A DNA stretch of 64,000 nt from Gilliamella apis (lineage in GTDB: Bacteria; Pseudomonadota; Gammaproteobacteria; Enterobacterales; Orbaceae). The notes beneath the pieces are model-generated. The model was not told the origin of the DNA. It made no database searches and saw only the letters and a program-made list of their open reading frames with translations. Positions 1-9,290 of this stretch are shown here, piece after piece (the first letter of the stretch is position 1; each line of letters starts with the position of its first letter). The translations under genes and the position numbers were made by a program. The DNA is taken from NCBI RefSeq assembly GCF_002142155.1, contig NZ_NASD01000008.1:36335-100334 (forward strand), given 5' to 3'.

Positions 1-527
1 TTAAAAAAGCACTTGGTACATGGTTACTAGCTTTTACCAGCCGCTCATCGGTTGGTACATTACCAATGACGATTTCAACATTGACAGTCAGAATGGGGGT
101 AAATACCGGTACCGCAAACCTAGTCGGATCGCTTGGCAGTACAATGGGAATGAACGGTTGTGCTGGATTTTTCCCTGCACTGCTTGCCGTAATGGTAGCC
201 CATATGGTAGGCATTAATACTGATATCCAATTTTATATTATGCTAGTGATTGTGGTGGTTATTGGTTCGATTGGTATCGCGGGTATTCCCGGTACCGCAA
301 CTGTTGCTGCTACTGTGGTGCTTTCTGGTATGGGAATGGCTGAGTACTTCCCATTAATCGGTATGGTATTAGCCGTCGATCCCATCATTGATATGGCAAG
401 AACCTTAGCCAATGTATCCGGTGCAATGACAGCAGCAATTGCAACTGATCATGAGGTTGGATTAATGAATATGGATATCTATAACGATCCTAATGTGACC
501 TTGGATAATGAACAGTCAGAAGTTTAA
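1..527 (+). CDS. Dicarboxylate/amino acid:cation symporter (DAACS family), 3' part, possibly TcyP-like
   Basis: The frame is open from the left edge (first full codon at 3), so the 5' part lies outside the window. About 174 C-terminal residues are present. The segment TSRSSVGTLP, followed by NTGTANLVGSLGST, MNGCAGFFPA and IAGIPGTA, is typical of the C-terminal half of sodium- or proton-coupled DAACS carriers (hairpin HP2 and TM7-8). The residue pattern recalls the L-cystine carrier TcyP/YdjN more than GltP or DctA, but the substrate cannot be settled from the C-terminus alone. It would act in the inner membrane. A terminator hairpin follows at 566-591. Confidence 0.85.
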   Translation, partial: KKALGTWLLAFTSRSSVGTLPMTISTLTVRMGVNTGTANLVGSLGSTMGMNGCAGFFPALLAVMVAHMVGINTDIQFYIMLVIVVVIGSIGIAGIPGTATVAATVVLSGMGMAEYFPLIGMVLAVDPIIDMARTLANVSGAMTAAIATDHEVGLMNMDIYNDPNVTLDNEQSEV

Positions 528-565
528 TAATAAAATACGTTTTTAATGTATTTTGAACAAATAGC

Positions 566-591
566 AAAAGACGCCAATTGGCGTCTTTTTT
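566..591. terminator. Bidirectional intrinsic terminator
   Basis: The inverted repeat AAAGACGCC-AATT-GGCGTCTTT is flanked by an A run on the left and a T run on the right. It can therefore terminate both the symporter gene (+) and the convergent galU transcript (-). Confidence 0.85.
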
Positions 592-612
592 ACATCAGAA
601 ATAAAGATAAAA

Positions 613-1527
613 TTAAATCGTTTTTAACCATGCTTTAACATCATCACCTAAGCTTTTGTGACGCATTGCATATTGAACAAAAGTTTGGACATAACCTAAT
701 TTATTACCACAATCATGGCTTCGGCCTTTAATGCAATAGGCATCAACAGGATCTTCTGCAAGTAACATCGCAATTGCGTCAGTTAATTGAATTTCACCAC
801 CAGCACCTAATGGTGTTTTGGCTAATAAAGGCCAAATTTTTTCAGACAACACATAACGGCCTACCACAGATTGGTTAGATGGCGCATCTTCAATTGACGG
901 TTTTTCAACAACACTATACATTTGTGTTACATTACCTGCAGATAACTCTTCGCCGCGGCAGTCAACAATACCATAAGATGAAACAAGTTCTTTAGGTACC
1001 GGTTCAACCATAATTTGGCTATGCTTAGTATCATGATAATTATGAATCATCGCCGCTAAATTATCTTGAGTAAGATCGCTATCATACTCATCAATAATTA
1101 CATCAGGTAACACAACAGCAAAAGGTTCATCACCAACTAAAGGATAAGCACAAAGTACCGCATGACCAAGCCCTTTGGCTAAACCTTGGCGAACACTTGT
1201 GATAGTGACATGTTTTGGTAGTATTGCTTGCACTTCTTGCAAGAGTTGACGTTTAACTCGCGCTTCTAACATAGCTTCAAGTTCGAAGCTAGTATCAAAA
1301 TGATTTTCAATCGAATTTTTAGACGAATGGGTAACAAAAATAATTTCAGTTATTCCTGCTGCAATACACTCTTTGACTACATATTGAATAAGTGGTTTAT
1401 CAACCACGGGTAACATCTCTTTAGGAATCGCTTTGGTTGCAGGTAACATTCTCGTACCAAGACCTGCCACTGGAATTACGGCTTTTTTAACTTTTCCCTT
1501 CAAAGAAGGTTCAAAATTTAATGACAT
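613..1527 (-). CDS. galU: UTP--glucose-1-phosphate uridylyltransferase
   Basis: Makes UDP-glucose from UTP and glucose-1-phosphate, for LPS, capsule and galactose metabolism in the cytoplasm. The 304 residues align end to end with E. coli GalU (302). The nucleotidyltransferase signature [18 protein letters not shown] is near residue 22, followed by the [34 protein letters not shown] and [12 protein letters not shown] blocks. A Shine-Dalgarno AAGGAA lies 6 bases before the ATG. It is the last gene of a same-strand run behind the entericidin-like, lipoprotein and DUF2569 genes (21 bp gap) and ends at a shared terminator. Confidence 0.97.
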   Translation of the reverse strand: MSLNFEPSLKGKVKKAVIPVAGLGTRMLPATKAIPKEMLPVVDKPLIQYVVKECIAAGITEIIFVTHSSKNSIENHFDTSFELEAMLEARVKRQLLQEVQAILPKHVTITSVRQGLAKGLGHAVLCAYPLVGDEPFAVVLPDVIIDEYDSDLTQDNLAAMIHNYHDTKHSQIMVEPVPKELVSSYGIVDCRGEELSAGNVTQMYSVVEKPSIEDAPSNQSVVGRYVLSEKIWPLLAKTPLGAGGEIQLTDAIAMLLAEDPVDAYCIKGRSHDCGNKLGYVQTFVQYAMRHKSLGDDVKAWLKTI

Positions 1528-1548
1528 TTTAGTTCCTTAAAAAATAAA

Positions 1549-2043
1549 TTAACTAATAACATTGTTATAATTTTCCACTTTACGATGTCCATTAACAAAC
1601 GTGTTATAAACTCGCTTTGAATTAAGCATATAGGAAATGCAAATAATACTCAAAATAATGTTTTTGGCTATATGAAACAAATCACGGCTTTCAATTTTAA
1701 ATGAGGTAAATTGATGAGTAATAAACTGATCTAAAAGCATAAATACAATAACTAACAGTTCAAAACAAATCATCAAAGATGGAAATTTATAATTTTTAGT
1801 GAAAAAGAGATAAAGTAAGTAGATATTAAAAAAGATAATAATCAAATTCATACCGATTTCTAATGGATAAATCCAATTAAGATTTTCAATATAAAAAATA
1901 GAATTAGTAAGATTAGCCAATTTTATAAAGGTAATGCTACTAAAAAGAATCAAAAATAAACTAGTGATACAACTCAAAAATAATCTTATCGCAACAACAA
2001 TGAGCCAACCACCTAATCCTTTGAGAGTTAAGTTATCAGACAT
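1549..2043 (-). CDS. DUF2569-type integral membrane protein
   Basis: This 164-residue, Ile/Leu/Phe-rich protein has four predicted membrane segments (about residues 10-35, 55-80, 88-110 and 122-142). The N-terminal LKGLGGWLIVVA and C-terminal NSKRVYNTF are the recognisable ends of DUF2569 proteins, whose function is unknown. A Shine-Dalgarno AAGGAT precedes the ATG. The gene lies 10 bp after the upstream lipoprotein gene and 21 bp before galU, so co-transcription is likely. The assignment is from motif recall, not a search. Confidence 0.7.
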   Translation of the reverse strand: MSDNLTLKGLGGWLIVVAIRLFLSCITSLFLILFSSITFIKLANLTNSIFYIENLNWIYPLEIGMNLIIIFFNIYLLYLFFTKNYKFPSLMICFELLVIVFMLLDQFITHQFTSFKIESRDLFHIAKNIILSIICISYMLNSKRVYNTFVNGHRKVENYNNVIS

Positions 2044-2053
2044 ACAAATATCC

Positions 2054-2560
2054 TTAATTTAAAATAGATAAATCCTCAGATTGAATTAATGAAGGATTAT
2101 CCCTGTCTTTAGCTAAAGAATCAATGGAAATATAGATAATCTGACAGTTTTCTAATACCGCTTCTTTGACCACAAATTTTGCCTTACGATCACGAGCTTC
2201 TTTCTGTTTAACACTGATATACAAATCGTCATAACCATCATCATACATTGATGCTCGTTCAAATATATTAGGACTCCGCCAAAATGTCTCTTTTGGATAA
2301 TCGCGCTCAAAAGTTTGACCGGTTAATTTGCCTTTTAAACCAACATAACTTATTGGTAAATGATTACTCGCTCGACTTTGTGAGAGATAAATATGGGGAT
2401 ATTCTGTAAGATTGGGTTCAAGCTGGTTTAGCTTAAATTCAATACCAGAACGATTTTGATACTGGCAATTTTCCATTGTTAAAGGTGTAGTTCGAAAATT
2501 CAACGAACCACACCCTACAAGTAAAAATATAAAGAAAATATTAAAAATACGATACATCAT
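2054..2560 (-). CDS. Putative lipoprotein of unknown function
   Basis: 168 residues with a short hydrophobic signal (IFNIFFIFLL) ending in a lipobox LLVGC, so Cys17 is the expected lipidated residue. The mature part is polar, with a Tyr/Asp-rich stretch (YDDGYDDLYISVKQ) and no domain I recognise. The start could be either of two adjacent ATG codons (2560 or 2557), and no strong Shine-Dalgarno decides it. It sits 45 bp after the entericidin-like gene and 10 bp before the DUF2569 gene, which suggests a small envelope-protein operon. Confidence 0.6.
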   Translation of the reverse strand: MMYRIFNIFFIFLLVGCGSLNFRTTPLTMENCQYQNRSGIEFKLNQLEPNLTEYPHIYLSQSRASNHLPISYVGLKGKLTGQTFERDYPKETFWRSPNIFERASMYDDGYDDLYISVKQKEARDRKAKFVVKEAVLENCQIIYISIDSLAKDRDNPSLIQSEDLSILN

Positions 2561-2605
2561 TTATTGTTTACTTATAAAATATTTATAAGTAACTCCAGCT
2601 ACTAT

Positions 2606-2755
2606 TTACATCTTTTCACTAACATTTTCAGCAGTATTAGTAATTGCTTTACCGCCAGATTGAACATCTTTACCGACACCTTTAAACGTGTTACAACCAA
2701 CTACCATTGTTGTCATCGCAATACTTACCATTAAAATAAATACTTTACGTAACAT
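2606..2755 (-). CDS. Entericidin EcnA/EcnB-family small lipoprotein
   Basis: A 49-residue ORF below usual length cut-offs. It has a hydrophobic signal and lipobox VVGC at residues 18-21, then CNTFKGVGKDVQSGGKAI, matching the EcnB pattern CNT-x-x-GVG-x-D-x-x-x-GG-x-AI. E. coli EcnB is 48 residues. A Shine-Dalgarno AGGAG lies 8 bases upstream of the ATG, supporting a real gene. Entericidins are cell-envelope lipoproteins of a putative antidote/toxin pair; here only one copy is visible. It begins the minus-strand run that ends with galU. Confidence 0.85.
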   Translation of the reverse strand: MLRKVFILMVSIAMTTMVVGCNTFKGVGKDVQSGGKAITNTAENVSEKM

Positions 2756-2779
2756 GTGATTCTCCTCTAGTTAGTCACA

Positions 2780-3976
2780 TTATGATTTTATTGTGGCAAA
2801 TGCTTCTGCTACACGATGTATATTATGGTGATTTAATCCCGCCACACACATTCTTCCGCTGCCCACCAAATAAACGGCGAAATCATCTTTTAGCTGTGTG
2901 ACTTGCTCTTTAGAAAAACCTGTATAACTAAACATACCTCTTTGTTTAACTAAATAATCAAAATTTTGTGTCGGTACGGCTGTTTTTAATAAATCGACTA
3001 GCGTTGAACGCATGGTTACAATACGGTTGCGCATGGTTTGAACTTCTTGAAACCATAAAGTTTTAAGTTCCGTATTATTTAATACATATGACACTAACTG
3101 CGCACCATAAGCGGCTGGACTGGAATAGTTACGACGAACTGTTGCTTGTAACTGACCAAATACACAATTTGCTGCTTGGCTATCATCACATAATACGGAT
3201 AATCCACCTACCCGTTCTCCATACAGCGAAAACGTTTTGGAAAAAGAATTACTAATCAAACCACATAATCCTTTCTCAGCGACTTTTTTGATTGCATAAC
3301 TATCGCTTTCGATACTTTCACCAAAACCTTGATAAGCAATATCCATAAATGGGATAAGATCACGATTTTGTAAAACTTCAATCACTTTATCCCACTGCTG
3401 CTGTGTTAAATCGACACCGGTAGGATTATGACAACAAGGATGTAATAGCACGATACTTTTAGCCGGCAAGCTATTTAATGTATCTAGCATAGCTTCAAAT
3501 TTTACACCACAAGTTGCTGGGTCAAAATAAGGATATTTATTTACTTTAAAGCCAGCACCACTAAAAATAGCAATATGATTTTCCCAAGTTGGATCACTAA
3601 CCCATACTTGCGAATTAGGGAAATAATGATATAGAAAATCAGCACCAACTTTAAGGGCACCTGATCCACCTAACGTTTGAATAGTCGCAATTCTTTTAGC
3701 TTGAATAGCAGGATTATCTTCACCAAAAAGTAGTGATTGAATTGCTTGGCAATAACTAGGTAAACCACTCATTGGTAAATAAAGTTGTGCACCTTGTTGA
3801 TGTTGATAAATATAATCACGAGCCGTTTTAATACATGATAATTGTGGAACCTGACTGTTTTCATCATAATAATAACCAATACTCAAATTAGTCTTATCTT
3901 GACGACTATCATTATTAAATTCTGCGACTAATGACAAAATTGGATCACCAGCATACGACTCTACTTTTTCAAACAT
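2780..3976 (-). CDS. tyrB: Aromatic amino acid aminotransferase
   Basis: PLP-dependent class I transaminase of the last step of tyrosine and phenylalanine synthesis. The 398 residues (E. coli TyrB 397) align throughout: start [59 protein letters not shown], and the PLP-lysine block [17 protein letters not shown]. The tyrosine-rich LSIGYYY and RRNYSSP blocks favour TyrB over AspC; a separate AspC-like gene is at 36412. A Shine-Dalgarno AGGA is 5 bases before the ATG. No convincing TyrR box was found upstream. Confidence 0.93.
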   Translation of the reverse strand: MFEKVESYAGDPILSLVAEFNNDSRQDKTNLSIGYYYDENSQVPQLSCIKTARDYIYQHQQGAQLYLPMSGLPSYCQAIQSLLFGEDNPAIQAKRIATIQTLGGSGALKVGADFLYHYFPNSQVWVSDPTWENHIAIFSGAGFKVNKYPYFDPATCGVKFEAMLDTLNSLPAKSIVLLHPCCHNPTGVDLTQQQWDKVIEVLQNRDLIPFMDIAYQGFGESIESDSYAIKKVAEKGLCGLISNSFSKTFSLYGERVGGLSVLCDDSQAANCVFGQLQATVRRNYSSPAAYGAQLVSYVLNNTELKTLWFQEVQTMRNRIVTMRSTLVDLLKTAVPTQNFDYLVKQRGMFSYTGFSKEQVTQLKDDFAVYLVGSGRMCVAGLNHHNIHRVAEAFATIKS

Positions 3977-4176
3977 TTTTCCTACCTAATTAACCAATAA
4001 ATAGCAATGTATAATTGTAGATTATTGCACCAACTTAATTGGCAATCAATCACAAAATAACAGTTTAAATATAAATAATTTTAGGCAAATAAAATCGACT
4101 GTTTAACAGTCTGATTCAGATAGAAAAACGTCATAATTGGTGACAAAAAATAGGGATATTTAGCAAAAAAAGCCAC

Positions 4177-4201
4177 AAAAAACCCTTTCCTCAACTTTTT
4201 T
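4177..4201. repeat. Intergenic A-run/CCTCAA/T-run repeat, copy A
   Basis: Six A, then CCC-TTT-CCTCAA-C and six T. It is one of four related sequences (4177, 37715, 45275, 60032), all in this orientation within the window, lying between ridA and tyrB. No coding capacity. Confidence 0.55.
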
Positions 4202-4206
4202 GCTTC

Positions 4207-4228
4207 ATTAGCACCTATTGGTGCTAAT
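4207..4228. repeat. Inverted repeat downstream of ridA
   Basis: ATTAGCACC-TATT-GGTGCTAAT is a perfect 9-bp stem 14 bp past the ridA stop codon. No T tract follows directly on the minus strand, so it may protect a 3' end rather than act as a classical terminator. The same arm sequence (GGTGCTAATC) forms the hairpin at 9291-9320. Confidence 0.55.
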
Positions 4229-4241
4229 CACTTTGGCAAAC

Positions 4242-4625
4242 TTATTTAACAGCGATAACTTCTATTTCAACTTTTGCATCTTTAGGGATGCGAGCTACTT
4301 GCACACAAGAACGCGCTGGAAAGCTTGCTTGATTTTCGGTAAAAAATGCTTCATAGACACTATTAACATCAGCAAAATCATTCATATCAGCTAAAAAAAT
4401 AGTTGTTTTAACGATATTTTTAACTTGATAACCCGCCTCAGTAACAATTGCTTTAACATTAGCTAAACTTTGCTTAGCTTGTTCTTTCACACAAGTTGGT
4501 ATCTCACCAGTTGCTGGATTAATTGGGATTTGACCTGATGCAAATAACATATTGCCCAAATCAATACCTTGCACATAAGGACCAATAGCTGCAGGGGCTT
4601 TATCGGTATTAACTACTTTCGCCAT
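4242..4625 (-). CDS. ridA: 2-iminobutanoate/2-iminopropanoate deaminase (RidA)
   Basis: Cytosolic trimer that hydrolyses reactive enamine/imine intermediates made by PLP enzymes. The start chosen (4625, MAKVVNTDKAP) gives 127 residues, the family length; AGGAG lies 10 bases upstream. An in-frame extension to 4688 would add 21 unrelated residues and is rejected. The family blocks AIGPYVQGI, FASGQIPINPATGEI, and FPARSCVQVARIPKDAKVEIE are present; Arg105 is the substrate-carboxylate-binding arginine. It is divergent from ffh, with 146 bp between the two starts. Confidence 0.95.
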   Translation of the reverse strand: MAKVVNTDKAPAAIGPYVQGIDLGNMLFASGQIPINPATGEIPTCVKEQAKQSLANVKAIVTEAGYQVKNIVKTTIFLADMNDFADVNSVYEAFFTENQASFPARSCVQVARIPKDAKVEIEVIAVK

Positions 4626-4771
4626 AGATAAATTTCTCCTTTTATTTATTATGACTCTCATTTCAACAGGAACACAATTTTGTGTCAAGCTATAACAAAT
4701 TTATGAGCATGGGACTTCTGCAAATTTTCTGATATGATAGGTGATAATTTTTTCATTTGTTGAGAGTTAGT

Positions 4772-6139
4772 ATGTTTGAGAATTTAACTGACCGTTTATC
4801 GCAGACATTCCGCAATATTAGTGGTCGTGGACGTCTGTCTGAAGATAATATCAAAGATGCACTACGTGATGTCCGAATGGCATTACTTGAAGCTGATGTT
4901 GCTCTACCTGTAGTACGAGAATTTATTAATCAAGTTAAACAAAAAGCCGTCGGTTTGGACGTGAATAAAACGCTAACCCCAGGCCAAGAATTTATTAAAA
5001 TCGTTCAAGCTGAACTTACTGCAGCAATGGGTGAAGTTAATAGTTCACTTAACTTAGCTACTCAACCTCCAGCTGTAATACTAATGGCTGGTTTACAAGG
5101 TGCAGGTAAAACAACTAGCGTTGCAAAACTGGCAAAATTCTTAAAAGAAAAACAAAAAAAGAAAGTATTAGTTGTTTCTGCCGATGTCTATCGACCCGCA
5201 GCAATAAAACAATTAGAAACACTTGCTAAAGCAATTGATGTCGAGTTCTTCCCATCAGATATCAATCAAAAACCGGTTGATATTGTTAATAAAGCAATTT
5301 CACATGCGAAATTACAATTTTTTGATGTACTGATTGTCGATACCGCTGGTCGATTGCATGTTGATAGCGAGATGATGGATGAAATCAAAGCACTACATGA
5401 TGCAATCAATCCAATTGAAACGCTATTTGTTGTCGATGCAATGACCGGGCAAGATGCTGCCAATACAGCTAAAGCATTTAACGATGCCTTACCACTAACC
5501 GGTGTCATTTTAACTAAAGTTGATGGTGATGCTCGTGGTGGTGCGGCATTATCTATCCGCCATATCACCGGTAAACCAATTAAGTTTTTAGGGATGGGGG
5601 AAAAAACGGATGCATTAGAGCCTTTTTACCCTGACCGTATCGCGTCACGTATTTTAGGCATGGGAGATGTTCTCTCTTTAATTGAAGAATTACAGAGTAA
5701 TGTTGATCGTGAAAAAGCGGAAAAAATCGCTAAAAAGTTAAAAAAAGGCGATAAATTTGACTTTAATGATTTTCAAGATCAGCTTAAACAGATGCGTAAT
5801 ATGGGCGGAATGGGGGCCATGCTGGCTAAATTACCGGGGGTAGGTCAACTACCAGATCATATTAAAGCGCAAATGGATGACAAAATCACCATCAAAATGG
5901 AAGCAATAATTGGTTCTATGACATTAAAAGAGCGAGCGAATCCAGAAATCATCAAAGGATCACGCAAACGCCGTATTGCAAATGGATCAGGAACACAAGT
6001 ACAAGATGTCAACAAACTACTTAAACAGTTTGAAGATATGCAAAAAATGATGAAAAAAATGAAAGGTGGCGGCATGATGAAGATGATGCGTCAAATGAAA
6101 GGTTTAATGGGCGGAGGCATGGGTTTCCCACCTAGATAA
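4772..6139 (+). CDS. ffh: Signal recognition particle protein Ffh
   Basis: SRP54 GTPase that binds 4.5S RNA and targets inner-membrane proteins to FtsY/SecYEG. Four-helix N domain (about 1-90), then the G domain with G1 GLQGAGKTT (107-115), VDTAGR, TKVDGDARGG and FLGMGEK. The Met-rich M domain contains SRKRRIANGSG, which contacts RNA, and ends in a MMKKMKGGGMMKMM tail. The start at 4772 gives 455 residues (E. coli 453); a TTG at 4757 is the only longer option. A terminator hairpin follows at 6170-6197. Confidence 0.97.
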   Translation: MFENLTDRLSQTFRNISGRGRLSEDNIKDALRDVRMALLEADVALPVVREFINQVKQKAVGLDVNKTLTPGQEFIKIVQAELTAAMGEVNSSLNLATQPPAVILMAGLQGAGKTTSVAKLAKFLKEKQKKKVLVVSADVYRPAAIKQLETLAKAIDVEFFPSDINQKPVDIVNKAISHAKLQFFDVLIVDTAGRLHVDSEMMDEIKALHDAINPIETLFVVDAMTGQDAANTAKAFNDALPLTGVILTKVDGDARGGAALSIRHITGKPIKFLGMGEKTDALEPFYPDRIASRILGMGDVLSLIEELQSNVDREKAEKIAKKLKKGDKFDFNDFQDQLKQMRNMGGMGAMLAKLPGVGQLPDHIKAQMDDKITIKMEAIIGSMTLKERANPEIIKGSRKRRIANGSGTQVQDVNKLLKQFEDMQKMMKKMKGGGMMKMMRQMKGLMGGGMGFPPR

Positions 6140-6169
6140 CGTTTTACTTTTCTCTTTCTTTCAATTCAT

Positions 6170-6197
6170 TACTATCGCGCAGCTTGGCGCGATAGTA
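6170..6197. terminator. Hairpin between convergent ffh and rhtA
   Basis: TACTATCGCGC-AGCTTG-GCGCGATAGTA is an 11-bp perfect, GC-rich stem located between two convergent genes. The T tail is short on both sides, so termination is likely but not certain. Confidence 0.65.
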
Positions 6198-6208
6198 TTT
6201 CAATAAAC

Positions 6209-7081
6209 TTAATTCTCGCGATTTATTGCTTTAATTTTACTTGGCCGATGCATAGTTAATACCGTTCCAATCGATGAAACGATAATAAACATAATAGCCA
6301 ACCATTGATAATGTGTTAACTGTTCGTGCAACACAATTAATCCGGAAAACGCCGCAAATACCGGTGACAAACTCATTAAGGTACTAAAAGTTTGGGCTGG
6401 TAAGCGTGGTAATGCAACCATATCAAGGCCATAAGGAATCGCTGACGCTAATAGTGAAACCATGAAAGCCAATGGCAAAATATCCAAGGAAAACATTGTA
6501 CTACCACTTTGCCATACCCCAATTGGAAAGAGTAGTACTGAAGCAACAATCGAACCAAGCGCAACACTTGGCGCACCATATATTTCGCCAGCTTTACGAC
6601 CAAAAAGAATATAACCAGCCCAACAACTTCCAGCACATAAAGCCAATAAAAGACCAATCGGATCTAAGTCACTGCCTGCTTGATGAATAGGCAACAACAT
6701 AACTAATCCAATTATGGCAATACCTAACCAAATAAAATCGGTTAATCGTCGACCGGAAAACATAGCCACCATAATTGGGCCGGTCAATTCAATTGCGACA
6801 GCAATACCTAAAGGAATACGAGAGATAGCATTATAAAAAGATAAATTCATGCAACCCATGGCAATACCATACAAAATAATATATTTAATTGCTGATTTTG
6901 AAATCTTTTTACGCCATGGTTTAAAGATTATGACCAATAAAATAGAGGAAAAAAATAAACGCCACGCAGTCATTGCTTCTGGTCCAAGTATTGGGAACAA
7001 ATATTTAGCAAATGAAGCACTTGATTGTACAGAAATCATTGATACAAAAATTAATAAAACTGGCCAAGATCTTTTGAACAT
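6209..7081 (-). CDS. rhtA: EamA/DMT-family amino acid exporter, RhtA-like
   Basis: 290-residue inner-membrane protein with ten predicted membrane segments in two EamA repeats. It matches E. coli RhtA (threonine/homoserine exporter, 295 residues) in SSASFAKYLFPILG, MTAWRLFFSS, FKPWR, IPLGIAVAIELTGPI, SGRRLTDFIWL, GSCWAGYILFGRKAGE, ALPRLPAQTFSTLMSLSPVFAA and the C-terminal KIKAIN. Loss of threonine/homoserine specificity within the family is possible, so the substrate is inferred. Confidence 0.87.
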   Translation of the reverse strand: MFKRSWPVLLIFVSMISVQSSASFAKYLFPILGPEAMTAWRLFFSSILLVIIFKPWRKKISKSAIKYIILYGIAMGCMNLSFYNAISRIPLGIAVAIELTGPIMVAMFSGRRLTDFIWLGIAIIGLVMLLPIHQAGSDLDPIGLLLALCAGSCWAGYILFGRKAGEIYGAPSVALGSIVASVLLFPIGVWQSGSTMFSLDILPLAFMVSLLASAIPYGLDMVALPRLPAQTFSTLMSLSPVFAAFSGLIVLHEQLTHYQWLAIMFIIVSSIGTVLTMHRPSKIKAINREN

Positions 7082-7245
7082 AATAATAACCTTATTTGAA
7101 CAATGGGATTGTTATAAAAAGGGAACAAACTGTTTGCATAACAGAATAAAATTCAATTTAAAATTTTCACCATCTATAGTAAAAAAGTGTTAATTAAACA
7201 AATTGTATAAATAATGTATTTAAAATTATCAAATAAACTTCACTG

Positions 7246-8229
7246 TTAGTTTTCCCTTTTTACTGATAACAATGCCAGATCTTGTAATGCTTTTTTATAA
7301 GGAGAATCTGGTAAAATTGAAATCACATTAAACGCTTTGTTCGCCTCTTGCTGGGCTATTTTTAAAGTAAATTCAAGCGATCCGCATGATTTCATCACAG
7401 CTAAAACATGCTCTAACAAATGACGACCATTTCCTTGTTCAATCGCTTGCCGAATTAAAGCCGCATCCTGCGCGTTAGCGTGATGCATAGCATGTAATAG
7501 TGGTAATGTCGGTTTACCCTCATTAAGATCATCACCCAAATTTTTACCCAATTTTTGATTACTATCGGCACTATAATCTAATAAGTCATCAATAATTTGA
7601 AAAGCAGTACCTAAATATTTTCCATATTCTTGCAAGGCAAATTCTTGTTCTGGGGTTGCTTCAGCAAGGACAGCAGCGGAATGAGAAGTCGCTTCAAATA
7701 GTCTTGCTGTTTTACGATATATGACTTGTAGATATTGTTCTTTAGTAATATCAGGATCATTACAATTAAGTAGTTGTTGAACTTCACCTTCTGCAATAAT
7801 ATTCGTGGCTTCAGACATAATTTGTAATACTTTAAATGATTCGGTACGAACCATCATTTGAAAAGAACGAGTATAAATATAATCGCCCACCAGAACACTA
7901 GCAGCATTACCAAATAATGCATTAGCTGTTGATTTTCCTCGCCGTAAATCTGACTCATCAACAACATCATCATGCAATAAGGTTGCAGTATGAATAAATT
8001 CGATAAAAGCAGCCGTTATAATATGTTTATCACCCTGATAATTCAGTGCTTTAGCAATGAGCAAGGCAATGATTGGACGAATACGTTTACCGCCACTACT
8101 AATAATGTAATTGCCTAATTGATTGATTAATACAACATCAGAGCTAAGCTCTGCTTGTATTGCCTGATTAACCTTCACTAAATCGTCTTGAACTAGATCG
8201 AGTATCTGTTTTATCGATGGATTATTCAT
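7246..8229 (-). CDS. ispB: Octaprenyl diphosphate synthase
   Basis: All-trans polyprenyl diphosphate synthase making the ubiquinone/menaquinone side chain. First Asp-rich motif DDVVDESDLRRG near residue 83, second IIDDLLDY near 210, GGKRIRP and GDDLNEGKPTLPLLHAMHH. The start at 8229 (MNNPSIKQIL) gives 327 residues against 323 in E. coli. The longer frame to 8295 begins with TTG and adds 22 residues not seen in the family. The Shine-Dalgarno is poor (GGTTAG). Divergent from tonB. Confidence 0.94.
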   Translation of the reverse strand: MNNPSIKQILDLVQDDLVKVNQAIQAELSSDVVLINQLGNYIISSGGKRIRPIIALLIAKALNYQGDKHIITAAFIEFIHTATLLHDDVVDESDLRRGKSTANALFGNAASVLVGDYIYTRSFQMMVRTESFKVLQIMSEATNIIAEGEVQQLLNCNDPDITKEQYLQVIYRKTARLFEATSHSAAVLAEATPEQEFALQEYGKYLGTAFQIIDDLLDYSADSNQKLGKNLGDDLNEGKPTLPLLHAMHHANAQDAALIRQAIEQGNGRHLLEHVLAVMKSCGSLEFTLKIAQQEANKAFNVISILPDSPYKKALQDLALLSVKREN

Positions 8230-8326
8230 CAGTCTAACCGCTACAAATGAGAGATATTTACTTACTATTATCTGATAAATATTTTTATGCAACAAGTTAT
8301 TGATAAATCATATTTAAAAAAATGCT

Positions 8327-8345
8327 ACAAATGATAAGCATTTTC
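8327..8345. promoter_or_regulatory. Candidate Fur box upstream of tonB
   Basis: The 19-mer containing AATGATAAGCATTTTC matches 14 of 19 positions of GATAATGATAATCATTATC, with the whole AATGATAA core intact. It lies 40-58 bp before the tonB start codon, where iron repression of tonB would act. The matching was done by eye. Confidence 0.55.
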
Positions 8346-8384
8346 ATTTAGAATACACACCCTAAGGGAAAAATTATTACTGTT

Positions 8385-9230
8385 ATGAAGATCAATTTTG
8401 ATATAGATATCAACACAGAAAAAGAGCCGCAATCATCTGCTGCAAATAAGCAAAAGGATGATTATATATACGTATTTGCATCTGTTGCTGTGATATCTCA
8501 TCTACTTTTATTAGGATTATTATTTAGCTCGGCATTGTTCGCAAATAATATTATGATTGATGAAGGTGATGATTCAATTAAAGCCGTAATGGTTGACCTT
8601 ACTCAGTTAGCAGCCCCAGAACAATCATTAGTTGAAAATACGCCTGATATTCAAGGTGCTGAAAACAGTGAAATCATAGATAATAAACCTATCGAAGAGC
8701 AACCCGTTGAACCTGTTGTAGAACCTGAAGTTGTTAAAGAAGAAACACCTGAGCGTACACCGGAAAAAGAACCCGAAAAACCTACTGTTGAACCGGATAA
8801 ACCAACAATAGTAAAACCAGAACCAAAACCGAAACCAAAAAAGAAAAAGCCACCTACACAAAAAGCTTCTCATCAACAAGTTAGACAAGAAGCAATTAGT
8901 GATAATACGGCAAAAACATCAGTAGCACCTAAAATTTCTGATAGTCAGCAATATTCGGGCACTCCAACACCGATTAGCCGAAATCGCCCAGAATATCCAA
9001 GAAGAGCACTAGACATGCGCTTAGAAGGTCATGTTATTGTCATGTTTGATGTAAATAGTGAAGGGCGAGTTGAAAATATTAGAATTATTGAAGCTCAACC
9101 CAATAATATTTTTAATCGCTCAGTGATCACAGCAATGAAAACATGGAAATACAAACCAATTGCTGGTAAAGATATCAAAATGAAGATTATCTTTAATCGT
9201 GATAGCTCAATTAGTTTAGGTAACGGCTAA
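8385..9230 (+). CDS. tonB: Energy transducer TonB
   Basis: Couples the proton motive force, via ExbB/ExbD, to outer-membrane receptors for iron chelates and similar ligands. 281 residues: a cytoplasmic N-terminus, one membrane anchor at about 27-50, then a long periplasmic Pro/Glu then Pro/Lys rod (about 95-165, including KPEPKPKPKKKK). The C-terminal TonB domain carries RNRPEYPRRALDMRLEGHVIVMFDV-type spacing and AMKTWKYKP. No exbBD lies beside it. The Shine-Dalgarno AAGGGA is 15 bases from the ATG, rather far. A Fur-box candidate precedes it. Confidence 0.92.
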   Translation: MKINFDIDINTEKEPQSSAANKQKDDYIYVFASVAVISHLLLLGLLFSSALFANNIMIDEGDDSIKAVMVDLTQLAAPEQSLVENTPDIQGAENSEIIDNKPIEEQPVEPVVEPEVVKEETPERTPEKEPEKPTVEPDKPTIVKPEPKPKPKKKKPPTQKASHQQVRQEAISDNTAKTSVAPKISDSQQYSGTPTPISRNRPEYPRRALDMRLEGHVIVMFDVNSEGRVENIRIIEAQPNNIFNRSVITAMKTWKYKPIAGKDIKMKIIFNRDSSISLGNG

Positions 9231-9290
9231 ACTGACATTTATCAATCAATAACTATCATTCAATAGTATTTATTTAAAATAAAACTTAAT

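Noticed and set aside
20..217. 65-codon ORF at the left edge
   Set aside because: It overlaps the DAACS symporter frame, which is open from the edge and clearly homologous; the small ORF is a shadow.
3977..4241. TyrR box upstream of tyrB
   Set aside because: No TGTAAA-N6-TTTACA-like sequence with acceptable match was found.
8628..8888. Minus-strand ORF rich in Phe and Trp opposite tonB
   Set aside because: It is the antisense shadow of the Pro/Lys/Glu-rich TonB rod; no Shine-Dalgarno and no sensible composition.
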